DNA of 64,000 nucleotides from Ahaetulla prasina (GCF_028640845.1 NC_080543.1:15409858-15473857); one strand, 5' to 3'; positions 20,272 to 33,251 are shown, numbered from the stretch's first letter. Numbers and translations are program-made. Notes: a model not told the origin generated them from the letters alone.

Positions 20272-20801
20272 ACTCTAGTTTCTTTCGCTGGGTTCGGTTT
20301 TTTTCTAGCATCCGCTCTGTCCTACATGTAACTCTCTCATCAACTATCCCCTTCAATTAATTCTCCCAAACTTTGATCATAAACAAATAAATCAGTCCTG
20401 CTTTTCAATTATTTTGCTTCAATGTGCTTATGGGTATGCATGAACACATGTATTCAAAACCATCTCTTTTTTTTCTTTCCTAAGCAAATAGATGGACCAA
20501 ACGTTAACCATTTTTACTCATCTCTGGGTCGCTCCTAATGGCCCAATCACTCATTCTATATCCCCTCAATTCATTGCCAACCAACCATTCAGATGCAGAA
20601 TCGTTTTTTCCTTCTGCAACTCATTTATTTAGAAAGTTGCAGTTTTCCCCTAAAACTCATCTGTGGTTCTTCATCTTCCATTAACGTACTGACTGAAGCA
20701 TAACATTGAACTGTCATCAACCTATGGATTATACCTTCATATATACGAGCAACCTGGACCACACCAATTCATATTTTTAAATACAGTATACATTTTAGCT
20801 C
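20272..20801. other. No gene recognised; possible old LINE
   Basis: T/C-rich sequence similar in style to 16.4-17.2 kb. No frame over 80 codons, no motif. Confidence 0.3.
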
Positions 20802-20806
20802 CTTCC

Positions 20807-21202
20807 TGTCAGGCCTGGAAGCCATCTTTTTCATTGGATCTTCAGGCCTGCCACATTTACTACTGTGGGAAATTGGAAGGGGGGAATTTTGTGGAGCCAG
20901 GGTGATATATATAGTCATAATAACATTCCTTTCTCAGAGAGTCAAGGACATCTTGCCCTGCACCTGGAGGGGTGTGGCTGGGAGGCATCTCCAGCTGGAA
21001 CGGTGCTTTGATTGGACCAATTAATGGACTTGTGGGTGTTCGGCAGGGACTTGAACTTTTCTTTGGGTGAGGAAAACCTTGAAACTTTCAGATTCCGGTT
21101 TTCTCAGATGTGCCAATATGACGTCTCTAATAAAATGGAACTTTGGGGAACTTTGGGCCTCGGAGTCTTCATTCTTTGGAGGTGTTACTTGGAACCCTTA
21201 CA
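20807..21202 (+). mobile_element. Solo LTR, family B
   Basis: 'tgtcaggcctggaagcc' to 'ttacttggaacccttaca' (396 bp), flanked by 'cttcc' at 20,802-20,806 and 21,203-21,207. Has a TATA-like 'ggtgatatatatagtc' and the polyadenylation-type 'tctaataaaatgg' after 'gtgccaatatga', exactly as in the 11,557 LTR. Confidence 0.9.
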
Positions 21203-21306
21203 CTTCCTTCATAATTAAACTGACACTTTCAGTTCCTTGCATGCATTCTTCATCTCCACTTCACAGACAACCTTTGTGCAGTCCTACTGCATCCCTGCCC
21301 TTTCCC

Positions 21307-21699
21307 CAGGGGTGGCTCCTGGGGGTTCGGCAGCATTCAAGCGATCCTCTAGCCAAGGAACCCCCAAATGCCACCCCTGGCTGGCCACGCCCATCCCGCC
21401 CTACCCCTCCCAGGAGTCTCCACGCTGCCCATTCATCATTCCAGATAAGTGCAGGGGCCACGCTGGAGGTCTGGGAGGGCAAAAAACAGGCCTACCGGAG
21501 GTTCTGGTAGTCCAGAAACAGGCCTGTTTCTGGCCTCCAGAGGGCCTCTGGACCCCGAGGAAAACCTCAAGGAAAACTTCCGGAGCCTAGAAGGGTGAAA
21601 AACACCCTACCCTGCTGTGGTGCAGGTGGCCGACTAGGCCATGCCCACCCAGCAACGGGGCAGCGAACCCATTGCTAAATGATCTGAAGCCCACCCTTG
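21307..21699. mobile_element. hAT-like MITE with exact 8 bp TSD
   Basis: 'caggggtggctcctggg' to 'gatctgaagcccacccttg', flanked by 'cctttccc' at 21,299-21,306 and 21,700-21,707. GC-rich inside with inverted 'aacaggcctgttt'. Same family as 28,829. Confidence 0.9.
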
Positions 21700-21739
21700 C
21701 CTTTCCCACAGACAAATGGCTCCCCTCCTCAGCCTTATA

Positions 21740-22130
21740 TAGGTGGTCCTCAATCTATGACCACAATAGAGCCCAACATTTATGTTGCTAAACGAGACAT
21801 TTGTTAAGTGCATTTTGCCCCATTTTCCGACCTTTCTTGCCACGGTTGCTAAGCAAATCGCTGCAGTTGTTAAGTTAGCAACATGGTTGTTAAGTGAATC
21901 CCCTTGACTTTCCCCTTGATTGTGCTTGCCAGAAGATCGCGAAAGCTGATCACACAATCCCAGGACACTGCAACTGAACCCGTTGCCAAGCACCTGAATT
22001 TTGATCACGTGACCATGGGGATGCTACAAAGGTCATACTGGTGAAAAACGGTCATAAGTCAACTTTTTTCAATGCCATTGTTAACTTTGAATGGTCACTT
22101 AGTGAACTGTTGTAAGCCGAGGGCTACCTG
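21740..22130 (+). mobile_element. Tigger-like MITE, complete
   Basis: 'taggtggtcctcaatctatg' to 'gtaagccgagggctacctg', with TA on both sides. Full family length, uninterrupted. Confidence 0.8.
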
Positions 22131-23624
22131 TATTCAATGATAGTAGTAAATCTTTGCCAAGACTTGTCCCAATCCTTTCTCTCTCTCCTCTGATGGACTT
22201 TCTTTGCTCATTCTGCAATACAAAGCATCACATCAATCAACAGACTAATTTATTTCTAAAGCAACCCACAAACTGGAGCCAATCTGGAAACCCTGGTCAT
22301 CCCAGGCAAGAGATGCTGGCACCAGGGAATCCATGAATATCCTTATAAAGAGAAGAATGAAAATCTGGGCAATCAGAAGACTATAAAAAGAAGGAACAGC
22401 TTCGTAAATCAAGCCAATCAAGCTCTGAAGATTATAGAGGAGGTTGTTTTCTTTGTCCCTGCTCAGGAGTCTTTATAATTTACTTTAAACAGAAGGCAGA
22501 AGTTAAAGATTGATAACTTGTATAAAGAGGATGCTGCCACAGGACAGCTAGACAGCGGCAAAGATGTCGGCATAGTATTAAGGACAAATGTGCAGTTTTG
22601 CAGAAGAAGGAGCCAGGTGGGGGTTAAACTAGCTGCTGTTTCGCATGACTTTAAAAAACAAGTAGGAATTCCCCAGCCCTGTACTTGAGGAATCCATCGC
22701 AGGTTGTGTCCTACTTCATACCAAAGATAAGATGAGAGGCTCTTCCTGCAGCATCACCCAAGGCTCCCTCCATTGACTGCACTGCCTCACCAACAGGGGC
22801 TGCAACCAGGAAGGTTCAAAGCCACCAGGAATCTGACTGCCTGCACAGAGCACCAGCTTGTCTCTCCACCGAAGTGGTACCTATCTATCTACTTGCACTA
22901 ACCATGCTTTCAAACTGCAAAGTGGGCAGAAGCTGAGGCGAGTGACAGAAGCTCATCATGCCACACAGGGCTTGGATTCAAAACCACTGTAGCTGAGACC
23001 TTTCTGGCATCATTAAGCCACTCAGCCGCCGTGCCTCTTGGTCCTAAATTGAGGACTACCTGAAATAGATTACCATAACATGTAACGGTTATCCCCATTG
23101 AAAAAGATAAAATCATCACCCTATGAGTAAGGCCTTGCAGGGGAGGTTGTTGATAGGACTGTAAGTGAAAAGAGTAAGAAAAGACACCAGTGTATTGGTG
23201 GTAACCCTAGAATTTACACCACCACCAATTATTTTTAGCTATGAAGAAATTTCAAAGCTCAATCCTTTACTCTTACCTTATCCCTTATCTTGGCCAGAAA
23301 AGGGCATTTATCCTTTTTCCTGGGCATTATCCTTCATCCTTATTTTTAATATCCACTTCTTTTAAAAGGGCAGAAAATGTCAATCTTGACTGCTCTAGTG
23401 ACATCATGATCTCACTGGCAGCAACTAGGGGAAGGCATAAAGTGTGCCCTCAACCCCAGCCAAAGCAGGCTGCTCATCTCTGCCTCCCATAATTATCTCC
23501 TTCATCAGCCATCCCTTACCGGCAAAACAAGGTTCATGTTTGCACAACCAACAAGGACAAACTTGACTTTAGCCTTAAACACGGATAAGACATTTGTCCA
23601 GATGACTGAACATGGCCAGCTGCA
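22131..23624. other. No gene recognised
   Basis: About 1.5 kb of unique-looking sequence. A terminal Tigger-like scrap ('aattgaggactacctg') sits near 23,047. Open frames up to 83 codons show no motif. An exon could be missed here. Confidence 0.4.
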
Positions 23625-23684
23625 AAGATAGATGGATGGATAGATGGATAGATGGGGGGTAGGTAGGTAGATAGGTAGGTAGAT

Positions 23685-23756
<72 letters not shown>

Positions 23757-23813
23757 TAGAAGGTAGGTAGGTAGGTAGATAGATGTGGGTAGGTAGAGGT
23801 AGGTAGGTAGAGG

Positions 23814-23861
<48 letters not shown>

Positions 23862-23862
23862 A
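23625..23862 (-). repeat. GATA/GGTA/GACA compound microsatellite (Bkm-type)
   Basis: Order on plus: GGAT units, GGTA units, about 18-19 GATA units (23,690-23,755), GGTA units, then about 13 GACA units. The minus-strand open frame of SV/YL repeats is an artefact. Confidence 0.95.
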
Positions 23863-23879
23863 ATCTAATACAGGTAGTC

Positions 23880-23945
23880 ACTCCATGGCTGGGGAATTCT
23901 GGAAATTGAAGTTCCCACAGTTGAAAGTTGCCACGGTTGAGAAAC
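23880..23945. mobile_element. Fold-back MITE, right part
   Basis: 'ctggggaattctggaaattg' then 'gttgccacggttgagaaac'. Left arm lost, directly after the microsatellite. Confidence 0.6.
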
Positions 23946-24262
23946 ATTGTTCTAAGGCCTTCCGTGTTGCAGTTTCTAGGTTAAGTATTTAATTGGACTA
24001 AAAGATGTTTAAGGCCTTTCCAACTCTGAATGTCCTTTTAAAAGACAGACCATTATGACTATATAGCTAAAAGGAAAAGCCCAAAGGTAATAGCTACTGG
24101 AGTAACTGTGGGAGCAACAGGGTTAATTACACTGTTACTGTTAAAAACAGAATATTGAGCTAAGTGGCCTATCTGGAGAACCCAATAAGAAAATGAGAAA
24201 AAACATTAGTTTCCTGGATTTTGAAACTGTTGGCTGCATTCTCCTAAGCCTAGGCCCTAGAG

Positions 24263-24779
24263 CAGGGGTAGTCAACCTTTTTATACCTACCGCCCACTTT
24301 TGTATCTCTGTTAGTAGTAAAATTTTCTAACCATCCACCGGTTCCACAGTAATGCGCCCTGTATCGTCGTCTGTGCATGCCTCTCGTACATCGTGGATTA
24401 GGGTTGGGGGGGGGCGCCGGCTACCAGCTCTGCTTGTCTGTTACAGCTGGGTGGTGTGGGGGGGAAATGCACGAGCTATTCTGGGACGAGGCTCTTTTGT
24501 TTGCAGTCGCACTATGCGCCATTTAGTTTCACTTACGTAACGAGAACTAAACTTATGCGCGAGTGATACAAATAGTATATTTTCAGAAATATAAATCGTC
24601 ATGGGGAATTTTATGAAAACCTAATGAAAATGTTTTGAAATAATGCTATGAATTTTTTTTTAAAGTCAATTAAATTAAAAAAAGGGAAAGTGCTTCAGTA
24701 TCGGACAAAACCCCTACCGCCCACCATGAAAGCTGGAATGCCCACTAGTGGGCGGTAGGGACCAGGTTGTCTACCACAG
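24263..24779. mobile_element. hAT-like MITE with exact 8 bp TSD
   Basis: 'caggggtagtcaacctt' to 'aggttgtctaccacag', flanked by 'ccctagag' at 24,255-24,262 and 24,780-24,787. 'ctaccgccca' and 'gtgggcggtag' pair inside. A separate family from the others here. Confidence 0.9.
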
Positions 24780-24811
24780 CCCTAGAGGATTACAGTGAGG
24801 GTGAAAGCCCT

Positions 24812-25332
24812 TGTCGTGTCCCACTCCTCTGCTGACGGCCGGGTCAGGGAAATCCGAATCAGGCTTGCCTCTGCAGCTCTGCCCAAAGTCCTAGCAAAGT
24901 CCTCAGAGCAGGCAGGAGACCAGTAAGTGACTTCAGCAAGATAAGTTCGACTTTGCCTGACTCAGAGACTGCCAGAAAGCAGATCCTTTATATAGGCCAT
25001 GGGGTGTGGCTCCATGACTCAGCACTCATTAAGGCCTGCCCCTCCCTTCCTTCTGTTGCCTCCGCCTATCCAATCTTCTGATGTGAGGGTCACTCCAATC
25101 AGCTGTTGTTGGAAGTAAACTTTCCTCAGGCTCACATGCTGTGGAGGAGGGAGGGGGTTCTAGCTGCTCCGTTTGCCTGGGCATGGAGCCAGGGCTGGGA
25201 CCGGGAGGTGCCCCCTCCTCTGCAGCTTGTCTGGGCATGGAGCCAGAACTGGGGCTGGGAGGCATACATTCCTCCGTGTTCGGGAGCAGATAAGCAGACC
25301 CCGGCTGCGGTGAGAGCGGACAAGACACAACA
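24812..25332 (-). mobile_element. Solo LTR, family A (complete)
   Basis: 'tgtcgtgtcccactcc' to 'caagacacaaca', 521 bp, flanked by 'gccct' at 24,807-24,811 and 25,333-25,337. The best undisturbed copy. Minus-strand TATA-like 'ggcctatataaaggatc'. Confidence 0.92.
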
Positions 25333-25337
25333 GCCCT

Positions 25338-26098
25338 TATTCCCGATAGAATTCCTGAAAGCTATTTTAATTTTTTTGCATTGAAGAGTACAGGCTGCTC
25401 ACAGTTCTGCTGAGATTGGAATGGCCTATAATAAGTAAATAAATCTCCACGGCATCTCTTTTGGACCCACAAGGAACTCAGTCAGTAGCAGCAACCTTAG
25501 ATAAAACTCCAAGAGTAAGACTCATTCTCAGATGTAAAGTTCATCGGTCACACCCTGAATGGGTCTCTCTTCCAGCGTAACAGAAAGAGCTAAAGTCAAC
25601 ATTAAATAAACCCTATTTCAGATATTACACTCTGCCACAATGTGGCTTGTCTGCTTAGGGTTTGAATACTGATAGAAGAGAATTGTCAACGGCCACCTTA
25701 TGCTTGCTTGTGTTTCACTGCTATGCAGTGACAGACTGCCTTGAACTGTGTTGAGGGGGAATGGAAGAGGGAAGGTTTGGGGAAAACGAAAGTAAGTGCT
25801 GTATCTCCTTTAGATGCTGACTCAAGGTCACCCAGCTGGAAGAAGGAGAGAACTGCGTAACAACCTACGTTTGAACTGACCGTTATGAAAACGTCTTGCC
25901 TGTACCCGACTGGTTACAATGGGGTGGGCAATGAGAGATAGTTAAGGGAGGGGAAAGTAGAACATGGGAATTTTGGCGCACGATTCTCTGTTCTGGCTTT
26001 GCAATACTGCAATACACGTGATCTCTAAGAAATTGTACCTTTCTCAACAAATGGAGCCAACGGTCGTTTCTATTTAGAGGTTTAAGTTGTGACAAGAA
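25338..26098. other. No gene recognised
   Basis: Unique-looking sequence. The minus-strand 96-codon open frame at 25,883-26,173 has no family motif. Confidence 0.4.
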
Positions 26099-26495
26099 TA
26101 TTTGTAACTCAGGGTTGAAAAGAGGGGTCCTGAGTGCTCTCTGAGCTTGACGGTTTTCTTGCAGATGTTTCATTACTCAATGTTTTTTTTTAATTTGCAT
26201 TTATATTCCGCCCTTCTCCGAAGACTCAGGGTGGCTTACGCTATGTCAAGCAATAGTCTTCATCCATTTGTATATTATATACAAAGTCAACTTATTGCCC
26301 CCAACAATCTGGGTCCTCATTTTACCTACCTTATAAAGGATGGAAGGCTGAGTCAACCTTGGGCCTGGTGGGACTTGAACCTTCAATAATTGCAAACAGC
26401 TGCTGTTAATAACAGACTGTCTTAGCAGTCTGAGCCACTCAAGGACCCATAAGATGTTGTGGTCACATCATCAGTGCTAGCTTATGGTTTGTGTG
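26099..26495. repeat. Fold-back element half, split by a SINE
   Basis: 'ctctgagcttgacggtttt' and 'cttgcagatgtttcattact' continue after the SINE with 'cacatcatcagtgctagc'. The two-armed form is at 58,165-58,365. Confidence 0.55.
26183..26445 (-). mobile_element. tRNA-derived SINE with L2-like tail, antisense
   Basis: Same family as 8,058: tail 'cgcccttctccgaagactc', body 'caacaatctgggtcctcat', head 'agcagtctgagccactcaag'. Near full length. Confidence 0.88.
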
Positions 26496-26874
26496 TTCAG
26501 ATCTTAGACATAAGCAATGCCCCCCCTGGACTGGATCAGACCTTTGCTTCATGTAGTCCTTCAGTCTCTCCTCATGGTAGGTAACCAACTGTATAAGGAG
26601 GACGAAAGTCTCCCAGCAGAGGTCTTCAGAGGCAGTCCCACTGCCATCAAGGCTAATAGCCACTGATCCCAATGATGTTCATAAATTGCTCAACTTTTTC
26701 AAAGCCAATGAATCTGGTAGCCAGCACCGCATCTCATGATAATGAATTGCAAAATTGAATTATTCTAGTGCCTCTTGCGAGCTATGTAGTGGTACAGAGG
26801 TGATCGGACATCACCTTCTTCCAGAAGTAGGGTGGCAGCTTGACTCATTTTCCACTTCCCTGTCCTGTAGATTA
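26496..26874. other. No gene recognised
   Basis: Unique-looking sequence, no motif in any frame. Confidence 0.4.
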
Positions 26875-27251
26875 CAGGTATTTCTCAACTTATGACCAGT
26901 TGCTTAGTAACCGTTCAAAGTTACAAGAGACTCCCTCACAAAAGTTGCTTATGAGCCGGTCCCAAAGTTAAGGCCACTGCAATGGGTTGGGCCTGGTAGG
27001 GTCGGAAGCAAGCCCAAGGCCTGCAAGGACCCCGAGGCATGGGAAACAGAATGTGGGGTGCCTCAGGCGATGGGCAGGCCTCGAAGCACCCAATACTTTG
27101 TTTAATGACTCCTGTGTTTCCTTAAACTGCATCGGGGAAAGCAGGGATGGGTGTTTGCGAGGCAAACATGCAGGAGCTTCACTTAACAGCCGTTATGACT
27201 TCCAACTGTAATGGGAAGTCTCCATTACGGTCGTGAGTTGAGGGCTACCCA
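26875..27251 (+). mobile_element. Tigger-like MITE, diverged inside
   Basis: 'caggtatttctcaacttatg' to 'cgtgagttgagggctaccc'. The middle (about 26,990-27,170) does not match the family and may be another inserted repeat. Confidence 0.6.
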
Positions 27252-27295
27252 TATAATGAACAGAAAATGGTTTATAATCTGAACTGGTATCTCCA

Positions 27296-27928
27296 CACAT
27301 CATCCTTAGTGAAGTGTGCAAACCGGTGCTGTATTTCTTGTGTTGGATGATAGGAGCACATCTTTCTCCTTCTATCCTAGCTACCTTTTACAGAGGCACA
27401 ATTGAGAGCATTTTAACAAATTGCATCCCTGTTTGGTTTGGTGGCGGCAGCGCCTCAGATAGAAAGTCCATCCAGAGAGTGGTGAGGACACCGGAGAAGA
27501 TTATAGGAAGCTTGCTTCCCATTATTCAGTATACCGCTTATGTGCTTAGAGCTCCAACCATTGTTAGAGACCCCACACACCCACTTCATGGTCTGTTTCT
27601 GTTGCTCCCCGCTGGGAGGAGGTTTTGAAGTATTTCTAGCTACCAGATTCTGTAACAGCTTTGTTCCCTAGGCCATCCATCTGGTAAACTTGCAAGATTC
27701 ATTTTTTCTCACCATGTACATGTATACATCCGAACTAGACTGTGTTGTTTCTCCGTGTCATATAATATATGTGGGTATATGCATAATTTTGTATTTATTT
27801 TGCCATGATTATGTACAGTAGAGTATATTGGAGGTGGTGACCCTTTGAGAGCTGTATGCAATGAAATTTCATTTTAATGTATGCCAATTAGTGTACATTC
27901 TAAGTGACAACAAAGTTATTCTCATGAA
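27296..27928 (+). pseudogene. L2/CR1-group LINE ORF2 C-terminus and 3' UTR
   Basis: An open segment (27,314-27,628) reads 'FYRGTIESILTNCIPVWFG' and 'SASDRKSIQRVVRT', then 'HPLHGLFLLLPAGRR'. This is the C-terminal region that follows the reverse transcriptase in many vertebrate L2/CR1-group LINEs. A stop ends it early, the frame after 'GRR' continues in pieces. The UTR contains 'gcaatgaaatttcatttta' and ends 'acaacaaagttattctc'. An antisense copy lies at 54,790-55,282. Distinct from the CR1 family of 17.5 kb. Confidence 0.8.
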
Positions 27929-27935
27929 TAATAAA

Positions 27936-28820
27936 TTATAGTCTCCATTCACTTATTGACCGAATTGATTCTCCTCAATTTGGAGGGTTTCCGAATGTCA
28001 TAAAAACCCAGTCTCAGTATGATAAAAACTCGGCTGACGATTCCACCATTTCTTCTTCAGTGTCAGCCACAACCTCTTTGTATTCCAAAACCTCTTCGCG
28101 CCCTTTCCCTAATCCCTTAAAATACACGCAGAATCCACATCCTTGAATCCAATGATATCACAGATTTGTCTAGGTCAGTCTTTAGCAAGGCTCCTAACGC
28201 GCCTGTTTTCTGCAGAAGCACTGAAGATCCCACTTCACGGTCTCAAAACCTGCAGCTTGGCAAACAGTTCTAGGAGAATTACCGCTGGAAAATTTGCTTC
28301 GGAGATGCTTTTTTCCATTTGGAAAAAAAAACAATGTGATTGCTTAAGTCCCCCAACTGGTCCAGCTCATGTCATTACGGTAAGGACTGTTACATTTCCA
28401 AGCGCACGCAGGAACCCATCTAAAGTGCCTGAGAAGCCAGCCAAAGCACATCTTCCTGACATCTCTTTCCCCTCAAAGCCTTCGCAGCCTATTAGAACCT
28501 AAGATCAACAGCCAAACAAGAAAAGGAAGCTACACAGAAATATTAGTTAATATTACCGCATCCCACTTATTGTGCTGAAAATGGAAAAGGCAAAAATTAC
28601 TCCTAAAAGCATCACGCTTTTTTGCTTCCTTAAAGAGAATGCACTACTTTAGAAATCAGCAGGTAAAATGCTGTTTTATGAAAGCATGGTTTTATTTTTA
28701 TTTTCAGTTCTGCTGTTTTATTTTAATGGAGAAGTTTTCTTTTCCTTTTTTCCAGGTTCTCCTTTAGAGCAGAAAGTCTCTTGAAGTGTGTTGCAAAACA
28801 AAAACACAATTTATGCATAC
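27936..28820. other. No gene recognised
   Basis: Unique-looking. A plus frame of 119 codons (28,143-28,502) starts with ATG but has no recognisable domain, signal peptide or homologue known to me; treated as unproven. Confidence 0.4.
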
Positions 28821-28828
28821 AGTAAAGG

Positions 28829-29234
28829 CAGGGGCAGGCTTCAAAAATTTTAGCAAGGGGTTCTCTGCCCAGTTGCTGGGAGGGGGTGGCCATGGTGGGC
28901 GTGGCCTAGTCGGACTCCTGCACCATGGGGGGGGGCAATATTTTTGCCCTCCCCGGGCTCTGGAGGCCTTCCTTGAGCCTCCAGGAGGGTGAAAATGGTC
29001 TCCCCAGGCACTGGAGGCCCTCGAACTTCCAGTAGGCCTGTTTTTCGCCCTCCCTGAGCCTCCATGCATGCCCTGCACTTATCTGCATCCATAATGGGCC
29101 ATGTGGGGACTCCTGGGAGGGGCGGGGTGGGCTCGGCGGGGCGAGCCAGGAGTGGGATTTGGGGCTTCTCTGAACTGCACAGAATCTTAGCTAGAGGTTC
29201 TCCCGAACCCCTGCGAACTCCCAGCAGCCCACTG
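28829..29234. mobile_element. hAT-like MITE with exact 8 bp TSD
   Basis: 'caggggcaggcttcaaaaat' to 'cagcagcccactg', flanked by 'agtaaagg' at 28,821-28,828 and 29,235-29,242. Internal inverted phrases around 'cctccaggag'. Same family as 21,307. Confidence 0.9.
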
Positions 29235-29569
29235 AGTAAAGGTAAAGGAATCCATGTAGACTTTACTCTGCTAGTCATTGCCAACTATAGAGGGAGATGC
29301 TCATCTCCGTATCAAGCCACTGAACCAGTGCTGTCCGAAGACATTTCCGCAGTCATGTGGTCAGCATGACATCACGGAGTGCTGTTATCTTTTTGCTGAA
29401 GTGGTACCTCTTTATCAACTCTCATCTGCATGCTTCCGAACTGCTAGATTGGCAGGAGCTGGACGAGGTTGAGAGCTCACCCCGTTGCTTGGTGCCCGGG
29501 TCTCAAACCAGCACTGCCGGCTTTCCAGCTGACAACACCAGTTTCTTAACTGCTGAGCCACTGCGCCAT
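29235..29569 (-). mobile_element. Sauria-type SINE, antisense
   Basis: Tail 'gtaaaggtaaagg' at left, body 'agcatgacatcacggag', head at right: 'actgctgagccactgcgcc' is the complement of the A-box region. More diverged than the 36.6 kb copy. It is bordered by a hAT element at its tail and an LTR at its head. Confidence 0.85.
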
Positions 29570-30131
29570 TGTCAAGGAAATTGTTATTTGCCTAACTAGT
29601 TGGCCAGGCAATATATAAACTAACTATGTATGTTTGTAGAAAGGCATGATATTGCTTTAAGGCTGTGTTGCATCATGCAAGCATCCTGATTGGTTGAGCT
29701 CTGTAGCCAATGTATAAAAGGACTACTAAATTATAGCTTGTTGGGAATCTACAGGAACGCTACAGCATTGTAACCTAATGACATGCTGCAACTGTATATG
29801 TGAGCTTTATGATCGTTGCTTGATCATGGCTAGTTACTGATTCCTCAAGATACTGACTGTTGTGAATTGAACTGTGTTTTGCCGAATTGAAAGAAGACCT
29901 TGTTTGTTTTACAAGTCTATATTTGGTAAGAAGATTGGCTTTATCTGTGTATGACCTGGAATTGTTTTGGACTATGACTTTGCCTTTTTCCCTAAAAGTA
30001 AAGGAATATCAAACCCCCGTTTGTCTGCAACTGACTGTTATTGTATACAACCAGTCTCAGTTGTTTTCATGCGTAGGGTACTCTGCTCAACAGTCCACAA
30101 CCTTGGTTGTGAACCCAGATTACCCTTAACA
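29570..30131 (+). mobile_element. Solo LTR, family C
   Basis: 'tgtcaaggaaattgttat' to 'ccagattacccttaaca', 562 bp, flanked by 'gccat' at 29,565-29,569 and 30,132-30,136. A TATA box 'gtataaaagg' lies near 29,712 after 'tgattggttgag', a CCAAT-type inverse. No internal region. Confidence 0.88.
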
Positions 30132-30136
30132 GCCAT

Positions 30137-30452
30137 CAACTAATGCACGTATGCTCAGAAAATGCACTTGCTTTAGGAAAGTTTATTCCCCTATAAGAAC
30201 TCACCCAACTCTAGCCTTAACTATTTTGGACAAGCCCCAAATTATGGCTAGATGCAGGCTGCTGCACCATATGCTCCTAACAGTAGGCATATGTATTTTA
30301 GTGATGACTTGTTGAGACGTATGAAATAAATAGCAATTCTATTAAAAACCCCAAGCGTTACAGCAAAACAAAAGCACAAATTATATAGATTGAGATGGCC
30401 ACATGAAAGTCATTTTTCAAAGAACTGTTAGCATGGCTGAAATGCTACAGTG
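30137..30452. other. No gene recognised
   Basis: AT-rich sequence without motif. Confidence 0.4.
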
Positions 30453-30802
30453 CAGGTAGTCCTCGATTTATGACCACAATGGAGCCCAAAATTTCCATTG
30501 CTAAGCGAGACAGTTGTTAAGTGACTTTTCCCCCGTTTTACGATCTTTCTTGCCACAATTCTTAAGTGAATGGCTGCAGTTATTAAGTTAGTAACATGGC
30601 CGTTAAGTGAATCTGGCTTTCCCATTGACTTTTGCTTGTTGGAAGGTTGCAAAAGTGGATCACATGACCCTGCAAGCGTCTGAATTTTGATCACACGACC
30701 ATGGAGATGCCACAACAGTCATAAGTGTGAAAAATGATCATAAGCACTTTTATTTAGTGTTGTTGTAACTTCGAAAGGTCACTGTAAGTCCAAGACTACT
30801 TG
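30453..30802 (+). mobile_element. Tigger-like MITE, near complete
   Basis: 'caggtagtcctcgatttatg' to 'gtaagtccaagactacttg', then TA. Uninterrupted. Confidence 0.8.
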
Positions 30803-31065
30803 TATACAAAGGGAATAGTCTATGCTTTGCCCATAAACAACTTCCAGCTCACCAAGGGCTAAAACAGGTTCTCTTTGCATATATTAGTCTTTTTAAAATA
30901 ATAATAATCTAGCCATACCCAAAATCAAGCCTGCTTTGATTCTGGGCGCTGCCTGTACTTGGCACTTAATCGTAACCTTATAATGCTCAATGCAGCCATT
31001 CAGCCCATAAAGTTCACAGAATGTCAAAAGTTGAAACATGTTTTTCAATCTACTCCAGGTTTTTT

Positions 31066-31230
31066 CCAAACTTGACAACTTTAAGGTGTGTGGACGTCAA
31101 TTGAGTATAAAATAGGCAGCTATACAAATGCTTTAAATCAAAAATAAATAATAAATAAGATGTGTAGACTTCAAGCATGCTGGCAGGGGGAATTCTGGGA
31201 CTTGAAGTGCACACATCTTAAAGCTCCCAA
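31066..31230. mobile_element. Fold-back MITE with AT-rich spacer
   Basis: 'cttgacaactttaaggtgtg' on the left and 'gcacacatcttaaagctccc' on the right pair across an AT-rich insert that includes 'aaataaataataaataag'. Confidence 0.6.
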
Positions 31231-31235
31231 ATTTA

Positions 31236-32070
31236 ATTGGAAAACCTCTGACAGAGTTCAACATTTTGCTCAGAGAAGGCAAAAATCCCTAACATTTGTC
31301 CGCTCAGCCTCTGTGGAGCCCAGCACTTCCTGAGACAGGCTTGTCCATCCTTAAACATTGCTTAAATTTAGGAATGCTTTTACAATGTCCAACCCAAATC
31401 TACTTCCTTGTAATATATACCCACTGCTTTGTTGAACAACATGCATGTAGCTATTCTCGATTGCCTTGCAGGGAGAAAAAAAAAACATTTTACACAGATT
31501 GAATGAATAATAATAAAAAAAGCTTGCTTCCAAAAGCATTTCCCTCCAGAAAAAAACCCCCAGAAAAGTCATCATTTAATATTCCTCCACACATTTTCTG
31601 TTACAAAGTTCATGGAACCGTGGAAGAGGGATTTATCCTGCTTTAGACATCACTTCTCTAACCTAATCACCTGTGGCCAACAGCGATTGCCTTCCAGTGA
31701 TGAGGAAGAGAAAGAGTTCCAGTATTATTACTTTGTTCTTTGATGGCACCGAGGTCAGCTGCCTGGCAGGCTGGTAACTTGGAGAAGATAGTTGCCAGAT
31801 TATAAACAGCCTTCACATTTATCAAATGAAAACATGACATTTTTATACAACGTGAAGGGCACCCTGAGTAAACTCTTGCAAAGCATAACTCACTTTTTTT
31901 CTGAGGGACGAGAAGCGTGATAATAATGCAATAGCAGCAAAACCCAGCACAATTAACTAAACAGCAAGGCAGTTAATGATAAGGAATATTTTCTCTATAG
32001 TATGGCGACTGAATGTTATTCAGCAATTGCAAAACCTGTAGCACCATGTATCCTGTTTTGCTTCCAGGTT
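31236..32070. other. No gene recognised
   Basis: Unique-looking sequence before the large microsatellite. No motif. Confidence 0.4.
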
Positions 32071-33192
<1,122 letters not shown>

Positions 33193-33201
33193 ACAATTGG
33201 A

Positions 33202-33248
33202 GAACTGGTTTGGTGTAATGGTTAAAGCAGCAGGCTAGAAACTGGACA
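33202..33248 (+). mobile_element. tRNA-derived SINE, head
   Basis: 'tggtttggtgtaatggttaa' and 'gcagcaggctagaaactgg' form the tRNA-like head of a SINE whose body resumes at 33,986, after a CR1 pair. Confidence 0.7.
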
Positions 33249-33251
33249 AAG

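Noticed and set aside
28143..28502. 119-codon plus frame as a host gene
   Set aside because: No domain, no splice or conservation evidence; length is within chance for this window.
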